Assembly (NCBI GenBank): GCA_963700515.1
Contig: CAVOXY010000023.1
Span: forward strand, 55,455-119,454
Reading direction: 5' to 3'
Length of the DNA stretch: 64,000 bases
DNA from: JAJRVM01 sp963700515
GTDB taxonomy: Bacteria; Planctomycetota; Planctomycetia; Pirellulales; Pirellulaceae
Positions 18,504 through 28,971 of the stretch are shown here, in pieces (the stretch's first letter is position 1; every line of letters begins with the position of its first letter). The position numbers were made by a program, and so were the translations under genes. Below the pieces are notes generated by a model, which saw nothing but the letters and a program-made list of their open reading frames with translations, did not search any database and was not told where the DNA came from.

Positions 18504-20241
18504 TCAATCCCCGAGCCGCAGGGGCAATACGTAGTACGTCAGTACGACAGGGGCTTGCTGATTGACCGACCGCGTCTGGTCTTGAACATTCACTTGCTGC
18601 GGCAACACAAATCCCAGCACAAGACATTTGGCGTTTCGTGGCACCTGAGCCAATCCAGGGCTGCCGCTTAAGACGATGATGTCGTCCGTCCTGTCGACTT
18701 TCATCAGCAAGGCATTTTGTTGCCGGGCGGTTCCTAAAATCGAACCGTACGCAAAGACTCCTTCACCTGCATTGTCGAGCATGCCATCCGCAAATGTAGC
18801 CAAGGAGCGAAGTTGCCCAGCGTTCCAGGTCAACTTCTGCAGTGCCACAAACTGCCGATCGGCCACCTGGGCGACTCGTCGGATCACGTCCGACTGCAGT
18901 TTCGTCGTTTGACTTTGCACAACGGAGGCATGTTTGGCCAGCGTCATTTGCTTGGCCAGCTCGGCCAGGCCCTCGTACTGCTGGGCCGTACTTGGCTGCC
19001 ACTGATAAGCAGAAGCCGCGTTGAACAGACTGAGCATTTTCTGGCTGGATACCGCCGTCCGCAAAGCTTCACGCGCCTCGGGTAGCGGGTCCATCTGGCC
19101 CGAGACCGAGCCAATAACTTCCCTGAGATACTTGACGTGGCTGGCGTAGCCAAATTCCGCTTTGACATGCACAAACGTGTTCATCCCGAAAACGTGGGCC
19201 TGCTCGTCCATCAGCGGTCCACCACTGTTGCCCGGCGACAGTTTTGCGTCGTGTTGAATCCAGATCATGTCGTCGGGAAACTGTCGCTGCGTGAGTGGAA
19301 GTCGAGGTGAATGATGCGTCCACTCCCGCGTCGAAAGAACGCGGCTGACGATCCCTTTCGATAACGAAAACGCGGCGTCATAAGGATGCCCGAACGCGAA
19401 CACATCCTCACCGAGCGCGATATCCCCTTCGTAGCCAATGTCCAGCAGAGTCAAGTCCGCCGGCGGGTCCTTGAGTTTCACAATCGCCAAGTCCAGCTGC
19501 GGCGATCGTGCAATAATTCCGGCTATTTCCAGTTGTTTTCCGTCCACCATCTCGACTCGCGCATCCGTGGTGGCGCGGGCAATCACGTGGTTGTTTGTCG
19601 CCACCCACCCACGATCGTCGATCAAGAATCCAGTCCCATACTGAGTCAGATTTCCGATGCCCATAGGCATCACAAACTCTACGATCGCGTGCTTGGCCTC
19701 CTCCAGCGACCGAGCCACGTTGTCTCGTGGTGCCGGCGCACTGGCGGTTGGATTGTCGGCATCCCCGAGGTTGCGTCTCTGACGTTTCTGATTTCCCGAC
19801 CAACGACGAGCCCGCATCTTGATCCGTAACTTGACCGGTCCTCTGTCGCGCCGAGTAGATGGCGATGCCCACAATCGTCGATCCCAGCACCGCGGCAATC
19901 ACGATTATCGTACTTCGCGCAGCCTTCCACGTGCTCGAAGGTCGAACGAGTCCGCTGGTCGTTGTTGGCTCGTGCGAGCGGCGGACGTCTCCCGTTTCTG
20001 CGATCGAACGACTCTCCAGATCGCTGAGCGGGGGCAGTTGCTTGGGCGGCACTTGCTCGCTTGCTCCCGCTGCCTTCGCCGGTTGTTCCGATTTGGACGC
20101 AGCGATCTTGGTCGCCGGAAGCACACCCAGTCGGTAGCAGTGCCCAAAGCCGCATTGCGGGCAGACTGCCGGAACTCCCTGCTCAGTGTCCAAAACACTG
20201 AATTGGTGAGCGCACCGGCCGCAGGCGAACGTGATGTTCAT
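18504..20241 (-). CDS. Zinc-ribbon, membrane-anchored S1C (trypsin-like) protease (one frameshift)
   Basis: About 578 residues once one extra base near 19776 is removed. The N-terminus, from ATG 20241 (MNITFACGRCAHQF), carries a two-CxxC zinc ribbon (CGRC, CPQC). After a Pro-rich linker comes a transmembrane helix (TIIVIAAVLGSTIVGIAIY). The protease domain has the full triad: His in WVATNNHVIA, Asp in SPQLDLAIVKL, Ser in LSPGNSGGPLMD. No PDZ domain is apparent. The C-terminal third has no recognisable domain. Such zinc-ribbon/protease architectures are common in planctomycetes; substrates unknown. The protease faces the periplasm if the ribbon is cytosolic. Confidence 0.8.
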
Positions 20242-20566
20242 CGAGAGCCCCATCGATTCGTCGGTTCTGCAACGGAGTCCGCATTTGCCATGGTAATTGC
20301 CTGGTCGCACGCGAAGTGGAGATGAAACGTCATAAGAATGAGTGTAACCGTTGCACAGCCTCCGGCGACAAAGGCTTACTCTCGTCTCAATCATATTCCT
20401 ACGCGTATCCGGGCAGATGTTCCGACTACTAACTCTAGCCGGTTCTGCTAAGATCTGGCCACGTGCAGGCGGGGGAGTGCACACTGTCCATACAGTATAG
20501 GCGGCATGCCGAGCCTGGATTGGTTTCAGCCTGAAGTCAAATCGGAGGTATCCGGTTATAGTAGAT
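20242..20566. other. Divergent intergenic region
   Basis: About 325 bases between the divergently transcribed protease gene and the DUF1570 gene. It must hold both promoters; I could not assign boxes with confidence. Confidence 0.35.
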
Positions 20567-21961
20567 GTGGTGGCGGAATCGGCTAATCAACGAAAATGGG
20601 TAAAAGTGGGCCAAAACGTGTTCAACCAGCAGAAAGTCGGTTCACGACAGAGATGTCGTTCATTTCGCTTGCTCCCCTTGCTTCGCTCGCCCGGCCTGCT
20701 CTCGATGTTACTCGTCTTGCTCGCCGGCTCCGTCGCCCCGGCACAAACGGATTGGTGGACGAAGGCACGCGTGTTTCGCACTCGATATTACAACGTCAAG
20801 ACAGATCTTCCGGAGCAACAGGCTGAGGAACTCGCAACGCACATGGACATCACGGCACAAGCGTATGCTTTGCTATTTGCGGGGTTGAAAATCCGTCGTC
20901 CAGCAGTCTTGGACGTCTACTTGTTCGCGGAGCAGGGGGATTTCCGCCAGATCGTTCGCGAACGATTTGGCAGCGACCCGACCGGTTCGTGGGGGCAATG
21001 TATCACTCGTGATTCCAATATCTCGCTGGTGGCCTGGCGAGGAAATCACTCGGTCGAGGCAATGAAACAGTTACTGCAGCACGAGGGATTCCATCAGTTC
21101 GCCAGTCATTTGTTTCCCGGCTTGCCAAGTTGGGCAAACGAAGGGTTGGCTGAAGTGTTTGAACGTGGCGTGGCCGTGAACGGCACGATCGTTTTGGGCG
21201 AAGTGACTCCCAGCGACAAGCAGTTCCTTACCGCCGCCGCGACTTCTGGACAACTTCGGCCGTTCCGCGAGATCATCACCATGCCGTCCCAGCAGTGGGG
21301 GCACCAGGTACGGCAAGGCTCGGCTCAACTCAACTACCTGCAGGCCTGGAGCATGACACACTTCTTGCTCTACGGGGACCATGGCAAATACCAACAACCG
21401 TTTCTCAATTTCCTCGTTGCCCTGAACCAAGGCGTCCGCTGGGAGCAGGCGTTCGTGGCCTCGTTCGGCATGCCAGACTTCTCGGTCATGGAGAACCTCT
21501 GGCGCAGGCATCTCCAGACTCTGGCTCCCACCGACTACCGCGAAACAATCCGTCGTCTGGAGTTCCTGGCGGCGGGGCTGGTGGAGCTCCGCAAGAAGGA
21601 GATTTATCCACAGTCCGTGGGAGAGCTGACCGCCGGTTTGCAGCAGATAAAGTTCCAGCATGAATCAGAGTTGTTTGGCGAGACCCGAACGCTGTCAGCC
21701 GCCGATGCGAATTTGTGTGAGGTCCCCTACGCAGACAGTTCCTCAAGAAAATGCACGTTCCAACTGGTCGACAACCGAGGGCGCAAGCCAAAAGCAGACT
21801 CCGAAGACGACCGTTCGAAGTCCAAGCTTAAGCGGCGAGCCAGTCCACCGATGAATATCGTCACCGATGGTATTGAGCCGCGTGACTTCATCGTGCGCTG
21901 GAAACAAGACAAAGCACGAGAATACCAGCCCCTGCTTGGGGTGCGACCGGCAAATCGATAA
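20567..21961 (+). CDS. Secreted DUF1570-type putative metallopeptidase
   Basis: 464 residues from GTG 20567; the start is uncertain because the ribosome-binding site is weak. A hydrophobic signal segment (GLLSMLLVLLAGSVAPAQT) indicates export. The gluzincin-like zinc motif is HEGFHQ (HExxH) with a downstream Glu in WANEGLAEVFERG, the hallmark of DUF1570 and peptidase-MA-like domains. Divergent from the S1C protease, so the pair could act together in envelope proteolysis, but that is only proximity. The C-terminus is rich in Lys/Arg. Substrate unknown. Confidence 0.8.
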   Translation: MVAESANQRKWVKVGQNVFNQQKVGSRQRCRSFRLLPLLRSPGLLSMLLVLLAGSVAPAQTDWWTKARVFRTRYYNVKTDLPEQQAEELATHMDITAQAYALLFAGLKIRRPAVLDVYLFAEQGDFRQIVRERFGSDPTGSWGQCITRDSNISLVAWRGNHSVEAMKQLLQHEGFHQFASHLFPGLPSWANEGLAEVFERGVAVNGTIVLGEVTPSDKQFLTAAATSGQLRPFREIITMPSQQWGHQVRQGSAQLNYLQAWSMTHFLLYGDHGKYQQPFLNFLVALNQGVRWEQAFVASFGMPDFSVMENLWRRHLQTLAPTDYRETIRRLEFLAAGLVELRKKEIYPQSVGELTAGLQQIKFQHESELFGETRTLSAADANLCEVPYADSSSRKCTFQLVDNRGRKPKADSEDDRSKSKLKRRASPPMNIVTDGIEPRDFIVRWKQDKAREYQPLLGVRPANR

Positions 21962-22386
21962 TCTGCAGATCATGTCTGTCCCTAATTGTTCTTGTCGCCT
22001 CTAGCACACTTTCTCTGTATTGCCTCGTGGCAACCTGGACTCCGCGCTCCAGGGTCTTGATTCGTTCGAACTGGAGTTCATTGATCTTGGTAAGGGAGTT
22101 GAGTCTAGTTGTGGCAACATGCCACCGTCACGGATACAGGGGCAAGATGGGGCAGCCACGAAGTGGTTGGGGACGACGCGTCCTTTGTGTAAGATATCTG
22201 CCGGTGCGACTTGTCTTCAGGTGCCGATGGCTGCCGTGAATCTTATGGCCCGCAGACTGAGATGGGCAAGAGGGTTCTTGGTGCGCGAACGGATTGAGTT
22301 TCGTCTGGTGCACGGCTGGAAGTGGTGATTCGTGGGTACTACTTAAACGGAATGAATTCCGTTCTACGTAGGTTGAGGAGTAGCGC
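21962..22386. other. No gene seen
   Basis: About 425 bases upstream of the SWIM gene. A plus frame at 22020-22328 is open but shows no recognisable domain. The SWIM ribosome-binding site (GAGGAG) lies at its end. Confidence 0.35.
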
Positions 22387-23730
22387 GTGAGCGGCGCGGC
22401 GATAGAGTATCTCTACCGATATCCGTTTGCCTCCGACCTGGCGGTAGAGGCCGAGCCGGAGCTGCGCCTGGCGACATGCACCGACGCGGACCTGCACCCC
22501 TATTTCTTTCAAGGCACGTTGCGGCAACCACACCGGACGGCCAAGTTGCTGTTGGCGCTGGTGTGGCTGCTGCGGATGCGGTTCCTGGCGCGACGCGACC
22601 TGATTCAAGCCGGCCTGGCCGATCCGATCATTACGGCCCACGAATCGTTTCTGCGTCTGGAGATTTTCTCTGGCTGCTGCAGCGTTTACGCGCGCGTCGA
22701 TTTGCCGCCGGATGCCCTGGATGGTTCCACCATGATGTGCGGAACGACCAACGTCGATTTCAACCCGCCCCTGATTGCGGCTCTGGGAAAAATCCGGCCG
22801 ACGGACGATTTGCAATTGAGTGTCGGGGCAGACGAGTTCGTCTTGGAACGCAACCGATCCCCGGTGGTGGAAAAACGCGTACAGCTGCCCATTCGCTGGC
22901 TCAAGGGCCTCGTCGCCGTCACCCTGTACAGTGCGAAGTTGCAGCTTAGCCACGAAGTCAATGCACTGCAGGCACTGCAATTCCTCCGCTCCTTGCCCCG
23001 TCAGGTGGACCATCGATCGCGTTGGTGGGTGTGTCGATCGGGTAGTGGCTTGCGGTTGAGTCAGCGCGAAAGCAACGACGCCGTGGAGACGGGCGGATTG
23101 GAGCGTCTGCGCGTGCTCGATGACATCGTTCCGCTGGCAAAGTCACTGCGTGTCTACAGCGCGAAAGAGGTCGATGCAAGCGCGTGGGAGTTGGATCTGG
23201 GCGACGCGCGCTTCACCATGCTGATGACCCACGACGTGTGGCGGGGCTTTTCCGGCGAGGGCCAGGGTTTGCAGGCGACGGCCAAGGCCATAAGTGGCGC
23301 GGACCTGGTGTCGGCCCAGGCAGCACTCCGCTGGCAATCGGTCCTCGATCCCAATACGCTCAGCCGCAGTGCCAGCGAAAGGTCAAAGCTGCTGCGCGGG
23401 TTGGAGCATCTGGCTGCGCAAGGACTGGTCGGTTTCGACGTAGCCAATGCTCACTACTTTCACCGCGAGCTTCCTTTCGACTTCGATCTTGTGCGGAAGC
23501 TGCAGCCGCGGCTCAAGGGTGCTCGCCAGCTGTTGGAGGACCGTGCCGTCACGTCGCCGCGAACCGGGGAGTTCCACGTCCGCAGCAACGACACGACACA
23601 CACGGTCCGGCAATTGGGTGACGAAACCAAGTGTACTTGTCCGTGGTACGCCAAACACCAGAATCGGCGAGGTCCCTGCAAACACATCCTGGCCGTGCAG
23701 TTGTATGAGGAGCAGACTCGTGGCACTTGA
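22387..23730 (+). CDS. SWIM zinc-finger protein
   Basis: 447 residues from GTG 22387, preceded by GAGGAG. The C-terminus carries a SWIM finger: KCTCPWYAKHQNRRGPCKH gives CxC followed by CxH. The first 370 residues are alpha/beta with no named domain that I recognise. SWIM fingers bind DNA or proteins. The stop overlaps the GTG start of the DUF6493 gene by 11 bases, so the two are translated together. SWIM and DUF6493 proteins also occur as neighbours in actinobacteria, implying a conserved but uncharacterised partnership. Confidence 0.8.
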   Translation: MSGAAIEYLYRYPFASDLAVEAEPELRLATCTDADLHPYFFQGTLRQPHRTAKLLLALVWLLRMRFLARRDLIQAGLADPIITAHESFLRLEIFSGCCSVYARVDLPPDALDGSTMMCGTTNVDFNPPLIAALGKIRPTDDLQLSVGADEFVLERNRSPVVEKRVQLPIRWLKGLVAVTLYSAKLQLSHEVNALQALQFLRSLPRQVDHRSRWWVCRSGSGLRLSQRESNDAVETGGLERLRVLDDIVPLAKSLRVYSAKEVDASAWELDLGDARFTMLMTHDVWRGFSGEGQGLQATAKAISGADLVSAQAALRWQSVLDPNTLSRSASERSKLLRGLEHLAAQGLVGFDVANAHYFHRELPFDFDLVRKLQPRLKGARQLLEDRAVTSPRTGEFHVRSNDTTHTVRQLGDETKCTCPWYAKHQNRRGPCKHILAVQLYEEQTRGT

Positions 23731-26671
23731 CCAGAAGAAGCTTGAGAAACTCTTGTCAAAGCCGGACACCAAAGAGCAGGTCGTGAAGTTCTTTGCCGGT
23801 GCCAGCGAAGCGGACCGTAAATCGCTGGCCGGATATGTTGGAGGATGGCTAAAGGAACAGCTGAAAGTCGACCGCGAAATGTGGCGGGCCGATTTCAGTT
23901 CCAACAAGCTGCTTTCTCCCGCGGCACATGCCGCGTACGCTTGCTGCGGCTTGAGCCAGTTGAAATCGCTCAAGCCCTGGGTCGTAGCGGACGAGTTGGC
24001 ATACCAGTTGCTTCGTGACCGCAAACCGGACTGGATTGACCAGTGGGCCGAGATGCGTGCTCAGCAGGGGGAAGACTGGGACGTCATTCGCCGGCTGGTA
24101 GCCGAAGGCTTTTGTCGACGGCCACGGCACGACAACTATACGCGGGCGATGATCGATGCGAAGCCAGCGGCAGAAGTGTTTCTGAAAGACCCGCATCTCG
24201 TGGAGGAGGAATTCTGGCGAATCTTCGAGGTGCCGGATTCGGTGCGGCACGAAAGCTTCTTCGGCCTGTTGGGTGAACCGTGGTCGGACATCATCCTGAC
24301 CCTTGAAAAGAAAGGTGTCATCGACCGCCAACGCCTGTTCGACAGCTGTTTTTCCGCACTCAATATGGGATTCAATCGCGAACGAGTGAAGTTCTTCTTT
24401 GATATTCACGACAGATTGAAACCGACAAAGGCCGAACGCCGCGCGATGTTCGACACCTACTGCGGGTTACTCGACCACCAATTTCCAACGGTGGTTCAGT
24501 TTGCATTTGATCGGCTTCGAGAGCTGGACAAGGACCAGTTGCAGGACGAGACACAGTTGGCTGCGGCACTGCGTGGTGCCCTGCGTCAGCCGACGAAGAA
24601 GATGGGCCAAGCCGCGCTGAAATGGATGCACGAGCTGATCAAGCGGAATCCGAAAGCAGCGACGAGTATTTGCCTTGCAGTTGCCGACGGCCTGACGCAC
24701 AGCAACAAGGACGTGCAGGCCGAGGTCTGGCAATTCCTCTCCAAGAACGCGACCGACGATACGGCCCTGACCGACCGTGTCTCGGCTGCCTCGGCCGGGA
24801 CGACCGCCAGCGTCCGCAAGGAAATCAACGCCTGGTTGCAGCGGCGGTCGGCGGCGGTCGACACCGCAAGTGCTCCAGTGGCTGCGAGTGCCACGGTGCA
24901 AGGGGAACTGGATCAGCTGGTGAACTCCGCAAAACGACTCAACAAGCAACTCGCGGGTCTGCTGGGGGTCACGGACCTACTGGTCGCCATCAAGCAGCGT
25001 AAGTCGCTCGTCCCACCATGTACTTTCGACGGGACGGAGATGGCGCGGCTGCCGCACTTCCCGCCTCTGACGCCGATCACGTCCCTAGAAGAGTTGGTCG
25101 ACGTGGCCGCTCGCGTACTGGAAAACGGACTGTTGATCGACGATGCCGAACGGGTTGTGGACGCCCTCGCCCGATTCGCGATTCGCAACGATGCGAGCAA
25201 GCGGAAGCTGGCGGACCCGATTGTCAAGCGAGCGTGGCAGCTCATTCGTCATTCACACGACTACAGCTTCGTGGGCTGTGGCGTGCATCGTGAACTCCGG
25301 CCATTGATTATCGCATGGGCTTGTGCACCCGATGAGATAAGCCGGCAAGCAGCCAAGGTCGCCGCTGACCGAAGCTCGGCGAAGAAAAAGGTCACGGATT
25401 TTCCGGCGTGGTGCGACACCAGCCGACTGGAGCGAGCAGGATTTGCAGGGTTCCTCGGTTTGCGAGCCAGGCAGATCTGCCAGGCCCTGTATGCCGGCGA
25501 GTCATTACAGTTGCTTGGCACGGCGACGCACTGCGGCGGTTGGATCGATCCGCTTGTGCTTGTCCAACGAGCCAAAGCGTGGGCATCTCGGCCGGATGCG
25601 AAGGTGGTACTCTACGATCAGATCCTGTCGCTATTGCGGCTGGCCCCGGACAATCGCCGGGCAGCTTTGAAGAAGGCGTCCAAGCTGAAGGGCGAATATG
25701 GCGTGGCCGTGCGCTACGCATGCGGTGGCCAGGCAACGTCGCGGGAAATGAAGACGGCCAGCCTGTGGATTGCGGCCGCGCGGGCTCGCCATCCGTGGCA
25801 CGACGACGCGGTGGTGGAAAAGAAATTTCCGAACCTGGGTGTCGATGCGGGGCGAGCGGCGATCTACGAGACGCGTTACGATGCGAAAGGGGAGGGGAGG
25901 TACTACGCCAAGGCATCACCGCAACCGAAGCCGCACGTCAGCTATTCAGCGAGGCGGAACGTCGATTTTGCCTTGCCCACGGCGGTGGCCCACGAGCACG
26001 ATATTCATTGCGATCTGAATTTTGGCCGCGATACGAAACCGATCGAGCAGGAAATCACGAATATGGCCGCGACCGTGTGGCCGATCGCTCGCGAATCGTA
26101 CTTTCGCGTCGATGCTTTCAATCCGCTGGCGGTCCACCTCGCACCGCTGTTTGATCCCTGCACCCCGCTACGTGAAATGAGCAACGCCGCGCTCACCTTG
26201 TCGCTCGGGTCTGGCTATGCCGAGCAGCGCATTCTGGCAGTGGACGTGGCGATCGCAGCGATCGATGACGGCCGCTTCGATCCGCAGCCGATTGGCCGCC
26301 TGCTGGGAATGATGGTGAACCACGCGAATCGATATGCCAAATCACTGCCGCAGGTCGCTGATGCCTCGCCGCTCCACGCCTTTCAAATCGCGCAAGCCTT
26401 GGTGGAGATGCTGTCACATCTGCCGAAAAAGTTGCCCAGTTCGTTCGGCGGTCTCCTGCAAGTGTTGCTGGAGCTGATGCAAGAGCATAACATTCCGATC
26501 GAGCAGGAGAAGGCTCGCTCGTTCCTGAGCGCGTTCTCGGGATCGGGTAAGGCGGCGAAGGTGGCCAAAAAGGTTGTCGATTTCGAGCCCGACGTACCGC
26601 TCGACCTGGAAGCGATTCATGCTCGAGCGCTCGCGGGCCGACTGAATGCTGGCCGGGCGCTCTCAACGTAA
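23720..26671 (+). CDS. DUF6493-like large helical-repeat protein
   Basis: 983 residues from GTG 23720, with GAGGAG just upstream; the frame is open further back but only inside the SWIM gene. The sequence is helical throughout and looks like HEAT-type repeats (AALRGALRQPTKKMGQAALK, DAERVVDALARFAIRNDASK, IGRLLGMMVNHANRYAKSLP). I assign it to the DUF6493 group on its pairing with a SWIM protein and general pattern. No catalytic motif is visible. Likely a cytosolic scaffold. In other phyla such loci also carry MoxR-type ATPase and VWA genes; none is present here. Confidence 0.65.
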   Translation: MALDQKKLEKLLSKPDTKEQVVKFFAGASEADRKSLAGYVGGWLKEQLKVDREMWRADFSSNKLLSPAAHAAYACCGLSQLKSLKPWVVADELAYQLLRDRKPDWIDQWAEMRAQQGEDWDVIRRLVAEGFCRRPRHDNYTRAMIDAKPAAEVFLKDPHLVEEEFWRIFEVPDSVRHESFFGLLGEPWSDIILTLEKKGVIDRQRLFDSCFSALNMGFNRERVKFFFDIHDRLKPTKAERRAMFDTYCGLLDHQFPTVVQFAFDRLRELDKDQLQDETQLAAALRGALRQPTKKMGQAALKWMHELIKRNPKAATSICLAVADGLTHSNKDVQAEVWQFLSKNATDDTALTDRVSAASAGTTASVRKEINAWLQRRSAAVDTASAPVAASATVQGELDQLVNSAKRLNKQLAGLLGVTDLLVAIKQRKSLVPPCTFDGTEMARLPHFPPLTPITSLEELVDVAARVLENGLLIDDAERVVDALARFAIRNDASKRKLADPIVKRAWQLIRHSHDYSFVGCGVHRELRPLIIAWACAPDEISRQAAKVAADRSSAKKKVTDFPAWCDTSRLERAGFAGFLGLRARQICQALYAGESLQLLGTATHCGGWIDPLVLVQRAKAWASRPDAKVVLYDQILSLLRLAPDNRRAALKKASKLKGEYGVAVRYACGGQATSREMKTASLWIAAARARHPWHDDAVVEKKFPNLGVDAGRAAIYETRYDAKGEGRYYAKASPQPKPHVSYSARRNVDFALPTAVAHEHDIHCDLNFGRDTKPIEQEITNMAATVWPIARESYFRVDAFNPLAVHLAPLFDPCTPLREMSNAALTLSLGSGYAEQRILAVDVAIAAIDDGRFDPQPIGRLLGMMVNHANRYAKSLPQVADASPLHAFQIAQALVEMLSHLPKKLPSSFGGLLQVLLELMQEHNIPIEQEKARSFLSAFSGSGKAAKVAKKVVDFEPDVPLDLEAIHARALAGRLNAGRALST

Positions 26672-26900
26672 GTGCGGTCGAGTCTGGCAGGTGCCGGCGT
26701 TGGTCGTGGACACAATACTTCTTTATATCAATTAGCCGATGGCGGGATCCTGTAGGTGTGACAAGCTCGCCACGCACAAATTTGGCCGGTGCCCGAGGCC
26801 TGCAGGCGAGTGCCGGCACACCAGAACCCGGGGTGGAACCCGAAATGTTGCTCAATCCACATTCTGCCGGCAGTCGACATTTGTTCGAGCCGTCACGAGC

Positions 26901-27531
26901 ACTGGCTCCGCTCGCGGTTGCCGTTTCTCGTGGTTGGCAAAGTCTTTGACGCTCGCTCAGCCAGTGGCACCCTGGCACCTGGGAAGTGGCATGTCGCAAC
27001 CAGCTTCAGCACTGGCTCCGCTCGCGGTGGACGTTTGTGGCGGTTGGTGAAGTCTTTGACGCTCGCTCAGCCAGTGGCACCCTGGCACCTGGGAAGTGGC
27101 ATGTCGCAACCAGCTTCAGCACTGGCTCCGCTCGCGGTGGACGTTTGTGGCGGTTGGTGAAGTCTTTGACGCTCGCTCAGCCAGTGGCACCCTGGCACCT
27201 GGGAAGTGGCATGTCGCAACCAGCTTCAGCACTGGCTCCGCTCGCGGTGGCACGTTTGTCGGTGGTTGGCGAAGTCTTTGACGCTCGCTCAGCCAGTGGC
27301 ACCCTGGCACCTGGGAAGTGGCATGTCGCAACCAGCTTCAGCACTGGCTCCGCTCGCGGTGGACGTTTGTGGCGGTTGGTGAAGTCTTTGACGCTCGCTC
27401 AGCCAGTGGCACGCTGGCACCTGGGAAGTGGCATGTCGCAACCAGCTTCGGCACTGGCTCCGCTCGCGGTGGACGTTTGTGGCGGTTGGTGAAGTCTTTG
27501 ACGCTCGCTCAGCCAGTGGCACGCTGGCGAG
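26901..27531. repeat. Tandem array of six ~110-bp units
   Basis: Units start at 26901, 27011, 27121, 27231, 27343 and 27453 (periods 110, 110, 110, 112, 110). Units 2-6 are almost identical; the first is diverged and the last is cut short. Each unit begins with ACTGGCT and has the inverted AGCCAGT about 60 bases later, so it can fold. Spacers are absent, so it is not CRISPR. A single diverged copy of the core lies at 59222-59296. The array starts about 230 bases after the DUF6493 stop. Confidence 0.9.
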
Positions 27532-27589
27532 AACGTTAGCACCGGCGAGCAGGGTGGGTACGCGATTGACAGAGACTCGGAGACTCTGT

Positions 27590-27745
27590 AATTCGAAGCC
27601 TCAAATACGAAACAAATACGAATGACAGACACGTGTGATTCGTGGGTTGTTGGCAACGAACCAGGTTTGCGCGCTGCGGCGTTTTGGTCATTGAGACATT
27701 CGGATTCTGAATTGCCTGTTTGGCTGCGGCTGCCGGCCGCGATAG
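27590..27745. repeat. Interspersed repeat, copy at 27.6 kb
   Basis: The segment from about 27590 to 27710 is the reverse complement of 49490-49620 at roughly 75-80% identity by eye. The adjoining 27705-27742, with a GC-rich palindrome, matches 49613-49651 in direct orientation. The two halves are thus arranged oppositely in the two copies. Confidence 0.6.
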
Positions 27746-27824
27746 GGAGTGCGCATGTTTCTTCGTGGTTGCGGCTATGGGTTGCAGTACTGTGACGAGA
27801 CGTCGCGGTCACCCCTGGCCGAGG

Positions 27825-28971
27825 CTACGGGGTGAACACGGCCAGATTGTCGCGGTGGATCACTTCGTCGTACGGGCGATGGCCCAGCACCTGGGCGATC
27901 CGGTCGCTCCGCAGGCCGCGAATCCGCTGGACTTCGTCGGCATGGTAGTTCGACAGCCCGCGAGCGATCTCGCGACCCTGCTGGTCGCACACGGTGACCA
28001 GATCCCCTTTGTGAAACTGTCCGGTAACCTCCACGATTCCAATCGCCAGGAGGCTTCGCCCCTGTTGCACGATGGCCGCTCGCGCTCCCGCGTCGATGGT
28101 GATCCGGCCGCAAGACTGAGCGGAGAAGCCAATCCACCGCTTCCGCGGGCTAATCGATTTGCCCTGCGCCAGGAACAGCGTTCCCACCTCCTCGCCGCGG
28201 ACGATGCTCAACAACATTCCCGGGCTGCCGGCCACTGGCCACAATCACATTCTCGCCCGCCGTGGTGGCGATCCGTGCCGCATTGAGTTTGCTGGCCATG
28301 CCACCGGTCCCCAATCCCGATCGGCGATCGCGCACGCAGGCGAGTACCGATTCATCAAAATCTCGAACGGTGGAGATGAGCCGCGACTGCTCGTGCTGCG
28401 GATCGCCGTCAAACAACCCTTCCACGTCCGAGAGGATCACCAGCAGCGGGGCGCGGAGCAGATTGGTGACCAACGCGGCCAGGCGGTCATTATCGCCGAA
28501 CGTGGCGACCAGTTCGTCGACCGCCACCGTGTCGTTTTCGTTGATGATCGGTACGGTGCGGAAATCGAGCAGAGCCCGCAGTGTGTTGCGCACGTTGAGA
28601 TAACGCGTGCGATTGTCCAAGTCGTCAGCCGTCAACAGCACCTGCGCCGCCGTGTGGCCATGTTTGCGAAACGTCCTGTCATAGGCTTCGATCAGCCGGG
28701 CTTGACCCACCGCGGCAACCGCCTGCAGCTGGGCCACATCCCCCGGCCGCTCCGTCAGCCCCAACTGGCTCATGCCAGCTCCCACCGCCCCGGAGCTGAC
28801 CAGGACCATTTTGTGTCCCAACTCGATCAGCTGACAGACTTCTTCTCCCAACCGCGCGAGCTGGTTTTCGTCCAGCGTCCCATCCGCATGGGTGAGTACT
28901 CGCGTCCCCAGTTTAACGACAATTGTGTCGGCGGCGGTCGCGATTTCCTGGCGTACGAGATCGTTCATCAT
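27825..28971 (-). CDS. proB: Glutamate 5-kinase (one frameshift)
   Basis: First enzyme of proline synthesis: phosphorylates glutamate to gamma-glutamyl phosphate in the cytosol. About 381 residues from ATG 28971. Amino-acid-kinase core: VVKLGTRVLTHADG, VLVSSGAVGAGMSQLGL, INENDTVAVDELVATFGDND, GTGGMASKLNAARIA. The C-terminal PUA domain begins near GRITIDAGARAAIVQQGRSL. One extra A near 28220 (GGGAATG) breaks the frame between ASGRQPG and MLLSIVRGEEVGTLF; removing it restores a full-length protein. Alone here, with no proA. Confidence 0.88.

Noticed and set aside
22345..22362. Hairpin terminator upstream of the SWIM gene
   Set aside because: Arms ACGGAAT/ATTCCGT leave a 2-base loop and there is no T-run.
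26986..27492. Repeat-encoded protein of about 168 residues
   Set aside because: Period 110 is not a multiple of 3, so each unit is read in a different frame; no ribosome-binding site.
26901..27531. CRISPR array
   Set aside because: Units are contiguous 110-bp repeats with no unique spacers and no cas genes nearby.
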